Assembly: GCA_016280695.1 (NCBI GenBank)
Contig: JAEEHG010000023.1
Span: forward strand, 1-7,563
Length of the DNA: 7,563 nt
From: Solobacterium sp.
Lineage (GTDB): Bacteria > Bacillota_I > Bacilli_A > Erysipelotrichales > Erysipelotrichaceae
Reading direction: 5' to 3'
The position numbers were made by a program, and so were the translations under genes. Positions 6,628 to 7,563 of the stretch are shown one piece after another (the stretch's first letter is position 1; each line of letters opens with the position of its first letter). The notes under the pieces are model-generated. The model saw only the letters and a list, made by a program, of their open reading frames with translations. It did no database searches and was not told the origin of the DNA.

Positions 6628-7563
6628 ATGGCGGAGAAGAAGAAAATCACGCTGGAAGACGTATACAGAGAAGTTGAAACGTATATCAACAAGCCGGAAA
6701 GCCTTGATTTGATTCACCGGGCAGCCGAATTTGCGGAAAAACAGCATGACGGCCAGCTGCGCAAGAGCGGGGAACCGTATGTTGTGCATCTTTATAATGT
6801 GGCCTATATCCTGGCAACGCTGCATGTCGGGCCGGAAACCATCGCGGCCGGCTTCCTGCACGATACAATCGAAGATACCAATGTCAGCAAAGAAGAACTG
6901 GGCAAGATGTTCACGCCGGAAATTGCCGAGATTGTCGAGTCGGTAACAAAGATCGGCGCGCTGACATACAAAGGCAAGGATGACCCCGAATACCAGGCGG
7001 CCAACCACCGCAAGCTGTTCATCGCCATGGCCAAGGACGTCCGCGTCATCCTGGTCAAACTGGCTGACCGGCTGCACAACATGCGGACCCTGCAGTACCA
7101 GAGCGAGGCTTCCCAGAAGCGGATCGCGGCCGAGACCATGGATGTCTATGCCCCGATTGCCCACCGGCTTGGTATCAGTGCCATCAAGAATGAACTCGAA
7201 GACCTGAGCTTCTTCTACCTGGACCGGGAAAGCTACTACCGTATTGCCAAGCTGGTGGAAATGAAGAAAGCGGAACGGGATGAATCCGTTCAGGCGATGA
7301 TCAAGGACATTTCCAGGCTCCTGACGGAAAACCATCTGGAATTCCGTATTTTCGGCCGTTCGAAGCATCTCTATTCCATCTATCACAAAATGGAAGTGAA
7401 GCACAAGCGCTTCGATGAGATTCTGGACCTGCTGGCGATCCGCATTATTACCAAGACCAAGCAGAACTGCTACGAAGTCCTGGGCTACATCCAGTCCGAA
7501 TATACACCGATCCCGGGCCGGCTGAAGGACTATATTGCCGTTCCGAAGACGAACATGTACCAG
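6628..7563 (+). CDS. relA: Bifunctional (p)ppGpp synthetase/hydrolase Rel (N-terminal part, cut by the window end)
   Basis: The frame is open to the right edge, giving 312 residues of a protein normally about 730-750 long. Rel makes (p)ppGpp from ATP and GDP/GTP on starvation and degrades it otherwise. The hydrolase domain looks active: H54 in YVVH, HDTIED (78-83) and KLADRLHNMRTL (144-155) with D147 and N151. The synthetase domain begins near 235: FGRSKHLYS (242-250, Ser where Pro is usual in GRPKH), the metal-binding D267 in LDLLAIRI, and GRLKDYIAVPK (297-307). The last carries the RxKD signature of bifunctional Rel enzymes rather than the ExDD of E. coli RelA. The regulatory TGS and ACT domains would lie beyond the edge. 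AAAGGAG (6613-6619) lies eight bases before the ATG. A terminator precedes it with no room for a promoter, so transcription probably reads through from apt. Confidence 0.96.
   Translation, partial: MAEKKKITLEDVYREVETYINKPESLDLIHRAAEFAEKQHDGQLRKSGEPYVVHLYNVAYILATLHVGPETIAAGFLHDTIEDTNVSKEELGKMFTPEIAEIVESVTKIGALTYKGKDDPEYQAANHRKLFIAMAKDVRVILVKLADRLHNMRTLQYQSEASQKRIAAETMDVYAPIAHRLGISAIKNELEDLSFFYLDRESYYRIAKLVEMKKAERDESVQAMIKDISRLLTENHLEFRIFGRSKHLYSIYHKMEVKHKRFDEILDLLAIRIITKTKQNCYEVLGYIQSEYTPIPGRLKDYIAVPKTNMYQ

Noticed and set aside
1..7563. Mobile element, CRISPR array, tRNA, defence or biosynthetic island
   Set aside because: No repeats arrayed with spacers, no transposase or integrase, no tRNA-like cloverleaf, and every gene is a recognised housekeeping family in conserved order.

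Overview
This is a conserved housekeeping segment of a low-to-mid GC Gram-positive (Bacillota) chromosome. All six genes are on the + strand and tightly packed, with strong Shine-Dalgarno sites and U-tailed hairpin terminators. A fused SecDF, a ComN-type small protein beside it, and the order comN-secDF-recJ-apt-rel match what is known from Bacillus subtilis. Base composition looks moderately high for the phylum (apparently above 50% GC, not computed). Together with unusual residues in MraY and SecDF, this suggests a lineage away from Bacillus itself. An Erysipelotrichia-like gut bacterium is one possibility, but that is a guess from composition and gene order and cannot be settled from this window.

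Layout. Bases 1-663 hold the 3' end of a class B penicillin-binding protein (KTG motif, then two PASTA domains). mraY follows at 702-1661. This pair is the tail of a division/cell-wall (dcw) cluster, and a hairpin terminator overlapping the mraY stop codon closes it, so no murD follows. A new unit starts from an extended -10 element near 1726-1734 and carries a comN-like gene (1760-2050) and fused secDF (2056-4332). After a terminator come recJ (4375-5985), apt (6041-6565, with its own -10 element), another terminator, and the start of a bifunctional RelA/SpoT-type rel gene (6628 to the right edge, cut off).

How the genes work together. The first two make and cross-link peptidoglycan: MraY forms lipid I and the PBP cross-links the wall. 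SecDF assists protein export driven by the ion gradient. RecJ degrades single-stranded DNA during repair. Apt salvages adenine to AMP. Rel makes and degrades (p)ppGpp. Apt and Rel are both concerned with purine nucleotides, and their adjacency is a long-conserved arrangement.

I see no mobile element, CRISPR array, tRNA or rRNA, and no undescribed system. No stretch longer than about 300 bases lacks a gene. The points worth a second look are non-canonical residues at normally conserved sites in SecDF and MraY, two terminator hairpins placed so close to the next gene that they leave no room for a promoter, and the break in the dcw cluster after mraY.
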